Assembly: GCF_024599795.1 (NCBI RefSeq)
Contig: NZ_CP102246.1
Location: 3,596,001 to 3,660,000 of the forward strand
DNA: 64,000 nucleotides
Source of the DNA: Enterobacter cloacae complex sp. R_G8
GTDB taxonomy: Bacteria > Pseudomonadota > Gammaproteobacteria > Enterobacterales > Enterobacteriaceae
Direction: 5' to 3'
Part shown: one piece after another, positions 1 through 8,753 of the stretch
Layout: the number at the start of each line of letters is the position of its first letter
How positions within the stretch are numbered: the first letter of the stretch is position 1
Translations under genes and position numbers: made by a program
The notes under the pieces: generated by a model
What the model was told of the DNA's origin: nothing
Database searches by the model: none
The model's input: only the letters and a program-made list of their open reading frames with translations

Positions 1-455
1 TGCACCAGGTTATCCAGGGCATAAAGCGTCTCTTCCATCGGCGTTGCGGGGTCGAAACCGTGAAGCTGGTAGAGATCGATATGGTCGAGCTGCATACGGC
101 GCAGGCTCTCTTTCACGCTGCTGATAATGTGGTAGCGTGAGCTGCCGCGTGAGTTCACTCCCGCCGTGCCCGTTTCGCCAAAAACTTTGGTGGCAACCAC
201 CACGTTTTCGCGCGGGATTTTCAGGTTCTTGAGCGCCTGGCCGGTGATCTCCTCCGAGCGGCCTTCGGAATAGACGTTCGCGGTGTCGATGAAGTTGATC
301 CCGGCATCCAGCGCACGGCCCACCAGCTGCTCGGCTTCACTCTGCTGCAGCTGGCCAATCTTGCCCCACATGCCACCTTCACCGCCGAAGGTCATGGTGC
401 CAAGGCACAGTTCAGAAACAAACAGACCGGTATTGCCCAGTTTTTGATAACGCAT
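1..455 (-). CDS. Aldo/keto reductase, N-terminal part (runs off the window start)
   Basis: Only the first 151 codons are in the window; the gene continues leftwards past base 1. The start is ATG at 455, preceded by a GAGGA ribosome binding site. The protein begins MRYQKLGNTGLFVSELCLGT, typical of the aldo/keto reductase superfamily (NADPH-dependent, TIM barrel). The usual catalytic tetrad is visible: Asp in FIDTAN (about residue 59), Tyr in NVYSEG (about 64), Lys in VATKVFG (about 91) and His in YQLHGFD (about 133). It lies about 105 bases downstream of the efflux outer-membrane gene on the same strand and could be co-transcribed with it. The substrate cannot be told from sequence; a broad aldehyde or ketone reductase is the cautious reading. 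Confidence 0.9.
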   Translation of the reverse strand, partial: MRYQKLGNTGLFVSELCLGTMTFGGEGGMWGKIGQLQQSEAEQLVGRALDAGINFIDTANVYSEGRSEEITGQALKNLKIPRENVVVATKVFGETGTAGVNSRGSSRYHIISSVKESLRRMQLDHIDLYQLHGFDPATPMEETLYALDNLV

Positions 456-561
456 AAGATAGTCCTCACATGTCGTTTGATGGGTGCCTGATAGTTATAC
501 CCGCCCCGCAGCCAACGCGAATGTGGCGTTCCTGTCCGTTTCTTGCCCAATCCTCTGAATT

Positions 562-2085
562 TTATCCGCGCGGGGCCTCGCCAAAGACGGCGTAATCCGG
601 TAACTGCACCTGCTGATATGGCTCCCAGCCGCCGCCAAGCGCCTTATAGAGCGCCACCAGATCAAGCGCGCTCTGCACCTGCGCCTGGGCACGCTGCTGC
701 TCGGCCTGCGCCAGCTGTCGCTGGGCGTCGAGTACGTCGATAAAGCTGGCAATCCCCTGCCTATAGCTGTCGCTGGCCAGATCAAAGGCGTTTTGCAGCG
801 CATCGATGGTCTTCGCGAGACCCGCTTCACGCTGCTGATCGGTGCGGTAACTTACCAGCGCATTCTCCACATCCCCCAGCGCGGTCAGTACTGTCTGGCG
901 ATAGTCCAGCACTGCCGCCCCCTGTTGCGCGCGCGCCACTTTCACGCTGGAGACCAGCCGTCCGCCCTGGAAGATAGGAATCGAAACCTGTGGACCAAAA
1001 CTGTAGAAGTGGCTGCTCCAGTCGGTGAGCCAGTTGGATTCGCTGTTGCGCAGGCCAAACTGCCCGGAAAGGGTAAAGCTCGGGAACAGCTCGGCCACCG
1101 ACACGCCAATTTGCGCGGTGGCGGCATGGAGATTCGCTTCCGCTTCTCGCACGTCCGGACGACGTCGCGCCAGCGTGGATGGAATACCCGTTTGCACGAT
1201 ATCCGGCAGCGCGGGCATCGGCTGCACGCTTTGTAGTTCCGCATCCAGCGCCCCCGGCGGCTTGCCGAGCAGGATCGCCAGGCCGTTCATCGCCTGCCGC
1301 TCCTGCGCCTGATATTGCGGCAGTTGTGCTTCAAGGTTGCCCAACTGCGCCCGCGCATTTTCTACGTCCATCTGCGGAGACAGCCCACCCCGCTGGCGAC
1401 TTTCGGTCAGATCCAGCGTTTGCTGCGCGCTTTTAATCTGGGTGTTCAGCGTGGCAATAATGCTCTGCGCCCCGCGCAGCTGGAGCCAGGCGCGCGCCAC
1501 TTCGGCTTCAAGGGAGACAAGTGCGTCGTTACGCTGCTCAATAGCGGCTTTCTGCTGCGCTTCAGCAGCTTCAACCTGACGACGAACTTTGCCCCAGAGA
1601 TCAATTTCCCACTGGGCGTCGAAGCTGCCCTGGTAGAGGTTGATCGGCTGCGTCAGCGGCCCTAACGCCCCCCTGAGTTCCGGATCGACGTTATCAAGCT
1701 GGTCGTAGACCCCGTGAGACTTCAGCTCACCTTCCAGGCCGAGCTGCTGGCGCGTCGCCTGCAGATTACCGTTGACCGACGGATAAAACGCCCCGCCCGC
1801 CTGGTTAATCTGTTCGCGCGCGCCAGCGATGCGCAGCACCGTTTGCTGCAGGGACAAATTCCCGGCGATGGCGCGTTCAATCAGGCTGTCGAGCTGCGGC
1901 GAGCCGAACGTTTTCCACCAGCGCGGGTTAGTCGTAGCGGATGTGGTGTGTGATTTCACCGTGCTGTCGCCTTTATCGTTCCAGTGCGTGACGGCAGGCG
2001 GTGCAGGCGGCTGGTAATCCGGCCCCACGGCGCAGCCTGCCAGCAGCATCATTATCATCAGGGGGTGTAAACGTCTGTGTATCAT
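562..2085 (-). CDS. Outer-membrane factor lipoprotein of a tripartite efflux pump (NodT/OprM family)
   Basis: This 507-residue protein has a lipoprotein signal ending in LLAGC (lipidated Cys18), then AVGPDYQPP, the usual N-terminus of NodT/OprM-type outer-membrane factors. Two similar halves of long alpha-helical, Ala/Gln-rich sequence follow, as in the TolC fold; the second contains the family stretch RRPDVREAEANLHAATAQIG. It should form the trimeric outer-membrane channel for the HlyD/MFS pair encoded just upstream. An in-frame TTG lies one codon earlier, but ATG at 2085 has a better spaced AGGAG and overlaps the permease stop codon as TGATG, so I chose it. The substrate is unknown. Confidence 0.9.
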   Translation of the reverse strand: MIHRRLHPLMIMMLLAGCAVGPDYQPPAPPAVTHWNDKGDSTVKSHTTSATTNPRWWKTFGSPQLDSLIERAIAGNLSLQQTVLRIAGAREQINQAGGAFYPSVNGNLQATRQQLGLEGELKSHGVYDQLDNVDPELRGALGPLTQPINLYQGSFDAQWEIDLWGKVRRQVEAAEAQQKAAIEQRNDALVSLEAEVARAWLQLRGAQSIIATLNTQIKSAQQTLDLTESRQRGGLSPQMDVENARAQLGNLEAQLPQYQAQERQAMNGLAILLGKPPGALDAELQSVQPMPALPDIVQTGIPSTLARRRPDVREAEANLHAATAQIGVSVAELFPSFTLSGQFGLRNSESNWLTDWSSHFYSFGPQVSIPIFQGGRLVSSVKVARAQQGAAVLDYRQTVLTALGDVENALVSYRTDQQREAGLAKTIDALQNAFDLASDSYRQGIASFIDVLDAQRQLAQAEQQRAQAQVQSALDLVALYKALGGGWEPYQQVQLPDYAVFGEAPRG

Positions 2086-3656
2086 CAATGTGCTCCTGCA
2101 CTCCCCTCGCTCTTAACCGGCGAGAGCAACAAACAAAACGGAATCAGGACCAGCGCCACCACACTCAGAATGGTGAACACGTCGATATAGGCCAGGAAGC
2201 GCGACTGCTCAATCATGGTCTGGTACATGCGGCCGGTGGCGATGCCGGTCGGGTCACCGACCTGAGTGGTAAAGTTCTGGATCGCCTGCGCGCTTTCGCG
2301 GATCGCCTGCTGGAACTGCTCGTTAAACGGCGAGGCGTGGTACGCAAGGTGCGCGCTGTGGGCCTGCGCGCGTTCGGTAATGGCCGCCGTCGAGAGCGAT
2401 ATGCCAATCGAGCCCGCAACGTTACGGAACATGGTGAACAGCGCCGCGGCATCCGCGTTCAGCCGCCTCGGGATAGAAATAAACGCAATGGTGGTCAGCG
2501 GGACAAACAGGAACCCCAGGCCAATCGACTGGGCGCTGCGGAACAGCACCAGCGTTTCGAAGTCGATATCCGGGGTGAGCGTGCGCGACCAGAAGAACGA
2601 CACCGCCAGACAGGTAAAGCCAAAGGCGATGATCCAGCGCGTCTGCACCACCGGCATCAGCTTCAGGACCAGCGGGATGGTTAACACGATCAACACTGCG
2701 CCGGGCGACAGCACCAGCCCGGACCAGGTGGCGGTATAGCCCAGATCCTGCTGCGCCAGCTGCGGGATCACCACCGAACTGCCGTAGAGGATCATCGCCA
2801 TTCCTGCCATCAGCAGGCTGGAGATAGTAAAGTTGCGGTCCTTCATGCAGTGCAGATCGACAACCGGTTTTTTGGCATACATCAGCCAGTAAATGGCGCC
2901 AATGATGCCGACCAGTGTTAACACCGCAAAGGTGCGAATAAAGTTCGAGTAGAACCAGTCATCATCCTCGCCCCGGTCGAGCATCACCTGCAGACAGCCG
3001 AGGCCAAGCGCGATCAGGCCGATCCCCGTCCAGTCGATCGTCAGCTTCTCTTCTGATTTGCTCTCCCAGGGTGGATCTTCCAGCAGCTGGTAGATCGCCA
3101 GCACCGTCACAATCCCCACCGGGATGTTGATAAAGAACACCCAGCGCCAGGAGTAGTTGTCGGTGATCCAGCCCCCCAGCGTCGGGCCAAGCACCGGCGC
3201 AACGATAATCGCAATGGAGGAAAGGCCAAACGCTTTGCCCCTGTCTTCCGGTTTAAAGTAGTCGAGCAGTACCGACTGCTGCGTGGGCTGCAGGCCGCCG
3301 CCAAAAAAACCCTGCATCACACGGAACAAGATGATTTGCCACAGCTCGGTGGCAATCCCGCACAGGAACGAGCAGACGGTGAACATCACGATGCAAATCA
3401 GGAAGAACTGCTTGCGGCCAAACACCCGGCTCAAAAACGCCGAGATGGGCAGGACGATGCCGTTAGCCACCAGGTAGCTGGTTAATACCCAGGTGGACTC
3501 GTCATAGCTGGACGAGAGCGAGCCCGCCACGTGCGGCAGCGCCACGTTGACGATGGTGGTGTCGAGGATCTCCATAAACACCGCCAGCGTGACGACAATC
3601 GCCACCGCCCACGGATTGCTGGCGGGCTTCCAGTTGTCGTGGCTGTGATCCGTCAT
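2085..3656 (-). CDS. MFS efflux permease, DHA2 (EmrB-like) family
   Basis: This 523-residue protein has about 14 predicted membrane segments, the length and topology of the DHA2 drug:H+ antiporters such as EmrB. Visible family motifs are LDTTIVNVALPHVAGSL in the first membrane helix, the loop motif FLSRVFGRKQFF, and the motif-C-like APVLGPTLGGWI near residue 155. It probably moves hydrophobic drugs or uncouplers from the inner membrane into the adaptor. It overlaps the adaptor gene by four bases (ATGA) and touches the outer-membrane factor gene at its 3' end, so the three are almost certainly translationally coupled. It is EmrB-like, but it is not the emrB next to mprA, and the drug range is not predictable. 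Confidence 0.92.
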   Translation of the reverse strand: MTDHSHDNWKPASNPWAVAIVVTLAVFMEILDTTIVNVALPHVAGSLSSSYDESTWVLTSYLVANGIVLPISAFLSRVFGRKQFFLICIVMFTVCSFLCGIATELWQIILFRVMQGFFGGGLQPTQQSVLLDYFKPEDRGKAFGLSSIAIIVAPVLGPTLGGWITDNYSWRWVFFINIPVGIVTVLAIYQLLEDPPWESKSEEKLTIDWTGIGLIALGLGCLQVMLDRGEDDDWFYSNFIRTFAVLTLVGIIGAIYWLMYAKKPVVDLHCMKDRNFTISSLLMAGMAMILYGSSVVIPQLAQQDLGYTATWSGLVLSPGAVLIVLTIPLVLKLMPVVQTRWIIAFGFTCLAVSFFWSRTLTPDIDFETLVLFRSAQSIGLGFLFVPLTTIAFISIPRRLNADAAALFTMFRNVAGSIGISLSTAAITERAQAHSAHLAYHASPFNEQFQQAIRESAQAIQNFTTQVGDPTGIATGRMYQTMIEQSRFLAYIDVFTILSVVALVLIPFCLLLSPVKSEGSAGAH

Positions 3657-4747
3657 TCCACCGTGACCTTCGGCTCTACCGACAGCCCCAGCGGCAGCGG
3701 TTTGTTCGGATCCAGCCCTTTATCAATCACGATTTTCACCGGCACGCGCTGGACAATTTTAACAAAGTTGCCGGTGGCGTTTTCCGACGGGAACGCCGAG
3801 AAACGCGAGCCGCTGCCCTGCTGGATACTGTCGACATGGCCTTCAAGCGCCATATCTGGCCAGGCATCGACGGAGACGTCCACCTTATCGCCAGGCTTCA
3901 TGCGCTCAAGCTGAGACTCTTTAAAGTTGGCCACCACCCAGACGTTGGGTGAGACCAGCGAGAACAGCGCCGTGCCCGCCTGCACCAGCGTACCGGGCTG
4001 CACGTTACGCTTAGTGACAAACCCGTCGAACGGGGCGCGAACTTCGGTGTAAGAGAGGTTGAGGTTAGCGGTTTCCAGCTGCGCTTTAGCCTGATCGACC
4101 TGGCGCTCACGCGCTTCGACGTTGGTCTCCTGCTGGCGGATCTGCAGCTGTACCTGCTCCGCCACTTCCAGCTGGGCCTGCGCACTTGCCAGAGCGGCCT
4201 GTGCGCTTCGCAACTGGGCGTTGGCGGAATCAATGCTTTGTTGGGTAGTGGCACGCGGATCGACCCCGCGCTGGCGGCGATACTCCGCCTGCGCGTTGGC
4301 GAGGTCTGCCTGCGCTTTCAGCACCTGCGCTTTGGCTTCGTCGCGCTGGGCAGGGTACTGCACTTTCGAGAGCGCCAGCTGTGCCTGGGCCTGATGCAGC
4401 TGCGCAATAGCCAGGCCAAGCTGGGCCTGAGCCTGATCGCGCTGGGCGGTGGTATCACGCGGATCGATAACCACCAGCAGATCGCCCTTTTTCACGCGCT
4501 GGTTATCACGCACGTGCAGCGCCGTGACATACCCCGCCGTTTTAGGGGCAATCGTCACCACATCGCCGTCGGTAAAGGCGTCGTCAGTTGTCTCTTCGTT
4601 ACGGGTTAAAAACCACCAGATCAGCGCCACAACGACCATCACCACCACGACAATGCCGAGGATAATTAACGGTTTTTTGCCCGGTCGCTTACGCTCATTA
4701 TTGTTTTTGTCCTGCTCGTCAGCAGGTGGATTTTGATCTTCAGCCAT
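3653..4747 (-). CDS. HlyD-family periplasmic adaptor of efflux pump (EmrA-like)
   Basis: This 364-residue protein has a charged cytoplasmic N-terminus, one membrane anchor (about residues 26-46), a lipoyl-like half-motif (about 67-98, TIAPKTAGYVTALHV), a long Ala/Gln-rich coiled-coil hairpin (about 100-220), and the second lipoyl half (about 233-268, VRAPFDGFVTKRNVQPGTLV). This is the EmrA/HlyD adaptor plan, linking an inner-membrane permease to an outer-membrane channel. It is the first gene of a three-gene operon with the permease and outer-membrane factor. No convincing Shine-Dalgarno sequence precedes the ATG at 4747; an extensive inverted repeat lies there instead. No regulator gene is adjacent. 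Confidence 0.92.
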   Translation of the reverse strand: MAEDQNPPADEQDKNNNERKRPGKKPLIILGIVVVVMVVVALIWWFLTRNEETTDDAFTDGDVVTIAPKTAGYVTALHVRDNQRVKKGDLLVVIDPRDTTAQRDQAQAQLGLAIAQLHQAQAQLALSKVQYPAQRDEAKAQVLKAQADLANAQAEYRRQRGVDPRATTQQSIDSANAQLRSAQAALASAQAQLEVAEQVQLQIRQQETNVEARERQVDQAKAQLETANLNLSYTEVRAPFDGFVTKRNVQPGTLVQAGTALFSLVSPNVWVVANFKESQLERMKPGDKVDVSVDAWPDMALEGHVDSIQQGSGSRFSAFPSENATGNFVKIVQRVPVKIVIDKGLDPNKPLPLGLSVEPKVTVE

Positions 4748-4752
4748 AGTTC

Positions 4753-4840
4753 AGCAACGGTCCTGTCAGTGAGCGGCATCACACTATGCCGTTCACTAAA
4801 GCTAGGACGTTGCTATACGTTTGCCAGGAAAAACTGACAA
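4753..4840 (-). promoter_or_regulatory. Promoter and nested inverted repeat ahead of the efflux operon
   Basis: On the minus strand a -35-like TTGTCA (4835-4840) and -10-like TATAGC (4812-4817) are exactly 17 bases apart. From the -10 onward lies a nested dyad. The outer arms are AGCAACGGTCCT (4753-4764) and AGGACGTTGCT (4804-4814), with one bulged base. The inner arms are GTGAGCGGCAT (4769-4779) and ATGCCGTTCAC (4786-4796), with one mismatch. It could be an operator, a leader-RNA hairpin, or a 3' hairpin for ybiR, whose stop is about 35 bases upstream. Confidence 0.6.
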
Positions 4841-4848
4841 ATTGCGCA

Positions 4849-5958
4849 CTATATGAGAAGGAATAATCCGAAACCGATCGCCGCAGCCCAGAGCAGCATG
4901 GGGATCGACCAGAGATGGAAGCGCCACCAGATGCGGCGATCGTTCGCCATCCGCAGGGCAATCAGGTTGGCCAGTGAGCCGGGCAGCAGACCAAACCCAC
5001 CGATGTTAACCGCCCAGGCCAGCAGCGTGTCCGGCGGAACATAGTTGAGCAGTAAAATGGTAGAAGGCACGTTGCTGATGAACTGCGACAGGCCAATCGC
5101 TGTCAGCCACAATCCGGGCTGCGACAGACCGCTGACGCTGTGCAGTACGTTTTGCAGCACCGGGAGCTGGATAAGCAGATGCACGTCGATGAACATCACC
5201 ATAAAGACCAGCAGCAGCGTCCAGTCCACGCTCACCAGCACGCGTCGCGCCAGCACGACAAAACCAGCCGCCACGAGCAGCACGCCCGCCAGTTCATACT
5301 TCAGCTCCAGCGCAAACAGGAAGACGATATACAGCCCCAGGCAGCTCCAGACCAGACGAGGCTGCCACTGCGGGCCGGTTGTGCCGCTGTGGTATTGCAG
5401 TTTTTTATCCGGGAAGGCAAACCAGCAGACCACCAGTAGCGACGCCATCATCACCAGCGCCAGCGGCGCCATCTGCCAGGTAAAGGCGGCGAACGATAAT
5501 CCTGAACGTCCCCAGAGGAGAATGTTTTGCGGGTTGCCGATAGGGGTTAACAGCGAGCCCGCGTTAACGGCCAGCGCTTCAAAGATAATCAGCCGACTCA
5601 CCGGGATCTCGCAAAGCTTACGCAGGGTGAGCGTCAGTGGCACGATGATAAACAGCGCCACATCGTTGGTCAGAAAGGTCGACAGCACTGCGGCGGAGAA
5701 CACCATAAACAGCGACAACCTGCGTTCGGTGGCAAACCGGCGCACCATTTTGCGCCCCAGCACGTCAAAGTAGCCGCTCAGCTCCACCCCTTTGGTGAGC
5801 ATCATTAATCCGCTCAGGGTAATGATGGTGCGCCAGTCAATCGCCGCAGGCCAGATCTTGGGCGCAAACGGCACAAAAAGGCTAAGTCCTGCGCCAATAA
5901 TCAATAAGAGATGAAAGAAGCGATCGCGCGTGAGGGCCTGCAGTCCAGGGATTTTCAT
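4849..5958 (-). CDS. ybiR: Inner-membrane transporter YbiR (ArsB/NhaD ion transporter superfamily)
   Basis: This 369-residue, very hydrophobic protein has about 10-11 membrane segments and matches the E. coli YbiR type of putative anion or ion permease. Features are the early pattern [21 protein letters not shown], then a segment with [19 protein letters not shown] and [19 protein letters not shown]; the last is typical of ArsB/NhaD/SLC13-like ion transporters, where such GNPQN loops line the substrate site. The start at 5958 overlaps the end of mntR by four bases, so the two form an operon as in E. coli. The substrate is not established; linkage to mntR invites, but does not prove, a metal-related role. 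Confidence 0.9.
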   Translation of the reverse strand: MKIPGLQALTRDRFFHLLLIIGAGLSLFVPFAPKIWPAAIDWRTIITLSGLMMLTKGVELSGYFDVLGRKMVRRFATERRLSLFMVFSAAVLSTFLTNDVALFIIVPLTLTLRKLCEIPVSRLIIFEALAVNAGSLLTPIGNPQNILLWGRSGLSFAAFTWQMAPLALVMMASLLVVCWFAFPDKKLQYHSGTTGPQWQPRLVWSCLGLYIVFLFALELKYELAGVLLVAAGFVVLARRVLVSVDWTLLLVFMVMFIDVHLLIQLPVLQNVLHSVSGLSQPGLWLTAIGLSQFISNVPSTILLLNYVPPDTLLAWAVNIGGFGLLPGSLANLIALRMANDRRIWWRFHLWSIPMLLWAAAIGFGLFLLI

Positions 5959-6428
5959 TCAGCGGAGGGACCATATTTAAGCGTAAATTCGCGAAACTTC
6001 ACCAGCGTCTCTTCGCTGACGTGGTGTTCCATACCTTCCGCATCCCGGCGGGCAATCTCCGGGCTTACGCCCAGCACCAGCAAAAAGTTTTCCACGAGCT
6101 GATGGCGCTCGCGACTCTCCTGCGCCAGTTTCTCCCCTTCCGGCGTCAAAAAAACGCCGCGCCAGGGGATCATTTCAATTAAGCCGACGGACGCCAGACG
6201 TTTTAACATCTTCGCCACGGTTGGCTGCGAAACCCCCAGCCTGGCCGCCATATCAACCTGGCGTGCTTCGCCAACCTCGCGGATCAAGTCGGAAATCAGC
6301 TCAACATAATCATCAATCAGTTCACGTCGGTGGGCTTCACGTACCTGACGAAAACCTTCGACATGCTCTTCCACATTCACCAGTTGCGTCGTTTTTCTGA
6401 TTGTTGGCTTACCTGCGCGACGGTTCAT
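5955..6428 (-). CDS. mntR: Manganese-responsive repressor MntR (DtxR family)
   Basis: This 157-residue DtxR/MntR-family regulator matches E. coli MntR (about 155 residues). An N-terminal winged helix carries [20 protein letters not shown] (about residues 60-79). The following dimerisation domain has the acidic/His metal ligands in [13 protein letters not shown] and in [13 protein letters not shown]. It binds Mn2+ and then represses manganese uptake genes and mntS. The ATG at 6428 is preceded by GAGGAAG. It is divergent from mntS across a 183-base region containing a MntR box, so it may control both promoters. It overlaps ybiR. Confidence 0.95.
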   Translation of the reverse strand: MNRRAGKPTIRKTTQLVNVEEHVEGFRQVREAHRRELIDDYVELISDLIREVGEARQVDMAARLGVSQPTVAKMLKRLASVGLIEMIPWRGVFLTPEGEKLAQESRERHQLVENFLLVLGVSPEIARRDAEGMEHHVSEETLVKFREFTLKYGPSAE

Positions 6429-6536
6429 TGTACTTCCTCAGTGGGGTGACGCTTCCAGCGCCCGGTATCGAGAGCGCACATTGTAAACCATAGCTCTACA
6501 AGCACAAAAAATTAACGAAATAGCCATAGCTATACA

Positions 6537-6554
6537 ATATAGCCTGTGCTATAT
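6537..6554. promoter_or_regulatory. Predicted MntR operator upstream of mntS
   Basis: The sequence holds a perfect dyad, ATATAGC-CTGT-GCTATAT, close to the known MntR operator pattern (about AACATAGC-N4-GCTATGTT). It lies about 58 bases upstream of the mntS start and between the divergent mntR and mntS genes. Less regular CATAGC/TAGCTAT fragments occur nearby at 6485-6502 and 6522-6534 and may be weaker sites. Confidence 0.75.
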
Positions 6555-6611
6555 CTGTATGTAATGCAGTCACCCTTCACGGATCGAAGGGATCAAAACT
6601 CAGGAGGTCTT

Positions 6612-6740
6612 ATGAACGAATTCAAGAGGTGTATGACCGTGTTTACTCACTCTCCTTTTAAAGTGCGCTTAATGCTGTTGAACATGCTGTGCGATATGTT
6701 TAACAACAAACCGCATCAGGACGACAAACCTTCCCACTAA
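6612..6740 (+). CDS. mntS: Small manganese-related protein MntS
   Basis: This 42-residue protein starts at ATG 6612 behind a strong AGGAGGT Shine-Dalgarno (6602-6608). It begins MNEFKRCMTVFTHSPFKVRL and ends DDKPSH, as in the enterobacterial MntS small protein (once annotated as the rybA locus). In E. coli, MntS raises available intracellular Mn, apparently by hindering the MntP exporter, and is repressed by MntR with Mn. A longer in-frame start upstream lacks a ribosome binding site and runs through the operator, so I rejected it. The gene is followed at once by an intrinsic terminator. Confidence 0.93.
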   Translation: MNEFKRCMTVFTHSPFKVRLMLLNMLCDMFNNKPHQDDKPSH

Positions 6741-6769
6741 GCGGCGTTGCGGTACGCCGCTTCATTTTT
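6741..6769 (+). terminator. Intrinsic terminator of mntS
   Basis: The hairpin GCGGCGT-TGCGGT-ACGCCGC begins directly after the mntS stop codon and is followed by TTCATTTTT. The remaining bases to opgE at 7024 (about 250) show no further gene that I can support; they should hold the opgE promoter and leader. Confidence 0.8.
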
Positions 6770-7023
6770 CCGTCATATTCCCGCTGTATACTGGCCGTAA
6801 GCCGCCCTATTCCTGATTTTTTTTACGGATTTGCAATCCCCTTCGCAAAACATCTGCTTAGCAACTGTTGATATTATTTAGCGCTCGCACTATCTTCTTG
6901 CAGCCCTGCACAATTTGCGGCTCGCTGAAGCGGACCCTCATTCCCTCTCCACGCACTGTCAGGCAGGTTATGACCCTTGACGCCAGGGTGAGCACATGGC
7001 GTTTTTATGCATGATAGTGACCT

Positions 7024-8607
7024 ATGAATTTAACCCTGATAGACACCGTTGTTACCCGCAGTCGGGCCTTAAGTCCGTGGACGGGATTCTACTTTTTACA
7101 ATCATTACTGATTAACTTTGCGCTGGGTTATCCCTTCAGCCTGCTTTATGCCGTTGCGTTCACCTGCATTTTGCATCTGCTGTGGCGTACCGCGCCGCGC
7201 GCGCAAAAAACGTTAATCGGTATCTGCTCCCTGATTGCCGCCCTCTATTTCCCGTTTGGTCAGGCCTATGGTTCGCCAAACTTTAATACGCTGCTGGCGC
7301 TGCACTCGACCAATATGGAAGAGTCGACCGAGATCCTGACGATCTTCCCGTGGTACAGCTACGTGGTAGGGCTCTTTATTTTTGCGCTTGGCGTAATCGC
7401 AGTGCGCCGAAAACCAGAAGAGAAAAAAGCGTGGGGAAAAATGGAGACGCTGTGCCTGGCATTCAGCGTGGTGACCTTCTTTGTCACCCCCGTGCAAAAC
7501 CTGGCCTGGGGCGGCGTGTTCAAGCTGAAGGATACCGGCTATCCGGTGTTCCGCTTCGTAAAAGACGTTGTCGTCAATAACCAGGAAGTTCTCGACGAGC
7601 AGGCGCGCATGGCTGAGCTCTCCAATATGAAAGACACCTGGAACGTGCTGGCGGTGAAGCCGAAGTACCATACCTATGTGGTTGTCATCGGTGAAAGTGC
7701 ACGCCGCGACGCGATGGGCGCGTTCGGCGGACACTGGGATAACACGCCGTTCGCCAGCTCCGTCAACGGTACCCTGTTTACCGATTATATTGCGGCCAGC
7801 GGCTCGACGCAGAAATCACTCGGCCTGACGCTGAACCGCGTTGTCGACGGGAAACCGCAATATCAGGATAACTTTGTCACGCTGGCAAACCGTGCCGGTT
7901 TTCAGACGTGGTGGTTTTCCAATCAGGGGCAAATTGGCGAATACGATACCGCCATTGCCAGTATCGCTAAGCGTGCTGACGAAGTGCAGTTCCTGAAAAG
8001 CGGTGATTTTGAAGCCGATAAAAATACCAAAGACGAAGCATTGCTCAAGATGACGGCCCAGGTCTTTGCCACGCAGCGTACGCAGCCTCAGCTGATCGTC
8101 CTGCACCTGATGGGTTCCCACCCGCAGGCCTGCGACCGTACCCAGGGGAAATACGCAGAGTTTGTGCAATCCAAAGAGACCTCTTGCTATCTCTACACCA
8201 TGACGCAAACCGATGAGCTGCTCAGCAAGCTGTACGATCAGCTCCGCAATACAGGCGACAGTTTCTCACTGGTCTATTTCTCGGATCATGGGCTGGCGTT
8301 CAAAGAGCGCGGTAAAGAGGTGCAGTATCTGGCGCACGACGACCAGTTCCAGCAGAACTTCCAGGTGCCGTTTATGGTGCTGTCGAGTGATGACAAGAAG
8401 CATCGTATTATCAAAGCGCGTCGTTCGGCGAATGATTTCCTGACGTTCTTCTCGCAGTGGACAGGGATTTCTGCAGAGCAGATAAAAAATACTTACCCGT
8501 TTATCTCAAACAAGAAAGCGCCCCCAGTGTACGTTACCAACTTCAAGTTACAGAAAGTTGACTATAACCATCTGGGGACGGATATTTTCGATATTAAGAG
8601 TAAGTAA
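7024..8607 (+). CDS. opgE: Phosphoethanolamine transferase OpgE
   Basis: This 527-residue protein has the same length as E. coli OpgE (YbiP). The N-terminal part has about five membrane helices (to about residue 180), followed by a periplasmic alkaline-phosphatase-fold sulfatase-like domain. Visible motifs are VVIGESARRDAMGAFGG (metal-binding Glu), ASGSTQKSLGLTLNR near the position of the catalytic Thr of EptA-type enzymes, VLHLMGSHPQAC, and YFSDHGLAFKERG (metal-binding Asp and His). It transfers phosphoethanolamine from phosphatidylethanolamine to osmoregulated periplasmic glucans. The ribosome binding site is weak. The gene is monocistronic and faces ompX tail to tail. Confidence 0.92.
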   Translation: MNLTLIDTVVTRSRALSPWTGFYFLQSLLINFALGYPFSLLYAVAFTCILHLLWRTAPRAQKTLIGICSLIAALYFPFGQAYGSPNFNTLLALHSTNMEESTEILTIFPWYSYVVGLFIFALGVIAVRRKPEEKKAWGKMETLCLAFSVVTFFVTPVQNLAWGGVFKLKDTGYPVFRFVKDVVVNNQEVLDEQARMAELSNMKDTWNVLAVKPKYHTYVVVIGESARRDAMGAFGGHWDNTPFASSVNGTLFTDYIAASGSTQKSLGLTLNRVVDGKPQYQDNFVTLANRAGFQTWWFSNQGQIGEYDTAIASIAKRADEVQFLKSGDFEADKNTKDEALLKMTAQVFATQRTQPQLIVLHLMGSHPQACDRTQGKYAEFVQSKETSCYLYTMTQTDELLSKLYDQLRNTGDSFSLVYFSDHGLAFKERGKEVQYLAHDDQFQQNFQVPFMVLSSDDKKHRIIKARRSANDFLTFFSQWTGISAEQIKNTYPFISNKKAPPVYVTNFKLQKVDYNHLGTDIFDIKSK

Positions 8608-8620
8608 GCTGTGCGGTCTT

Positions 8621-8656
8621 GTGCGGTCTGATGCCCTCACCCACGGGAAAGGGAAA
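8621..8656 (+). repeat. Degenerate copy of the intergenic 'GTGCGG..TGATGCCCTCACCC' repeat
   Basis: GTGCGGTCTGATGCCCTCACCC followed by a shortened CACGGGAAAGGG matches the left part of fuller copies at 38258-38302, 43063-43108 and 52110-52168. The palindromic CCCTCTCCCACAGGGAGAGGG core is eroded here. Confidence 0.65.
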
Positions 8657-8664
8657 AAACATTA

Positions 8665-8691
8665 AAAACGGCAACCCATGGTTGCCGTTTT
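8665..8691 (+). terminator. Intrinsic terminator of opgE
   Basis: The stem AAAACGGCAAC-CCATG-GTTGCCGTTTT is followed by GCTTTT, 57 bases after the opgE stop. The stem is flanked by A and T runs, so it may act in both directions. A very similar hairpin follows ybhN. Confidence 0.85.
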
Positions 8692-8704
8692 GCTTTTACC
8701 TTGC

Positions 8705-8736
8705 AAAAAAAATCCGCCACATGGGCGGATTTTTTA
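8705..8736 (-). terminator. Intrinsic terminator of ompX
   Basis: AATCCGCC-ACAT-GGGCGGATT is flanked by A8 on one side and T6 on the other. On the minus strand it lies just after the ompX stop and ends in a T tract. It is probably bidirectional. Confidence 0.88.
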
Positions 8737-8753
8737 CTGGCTCACCGAAGTGA

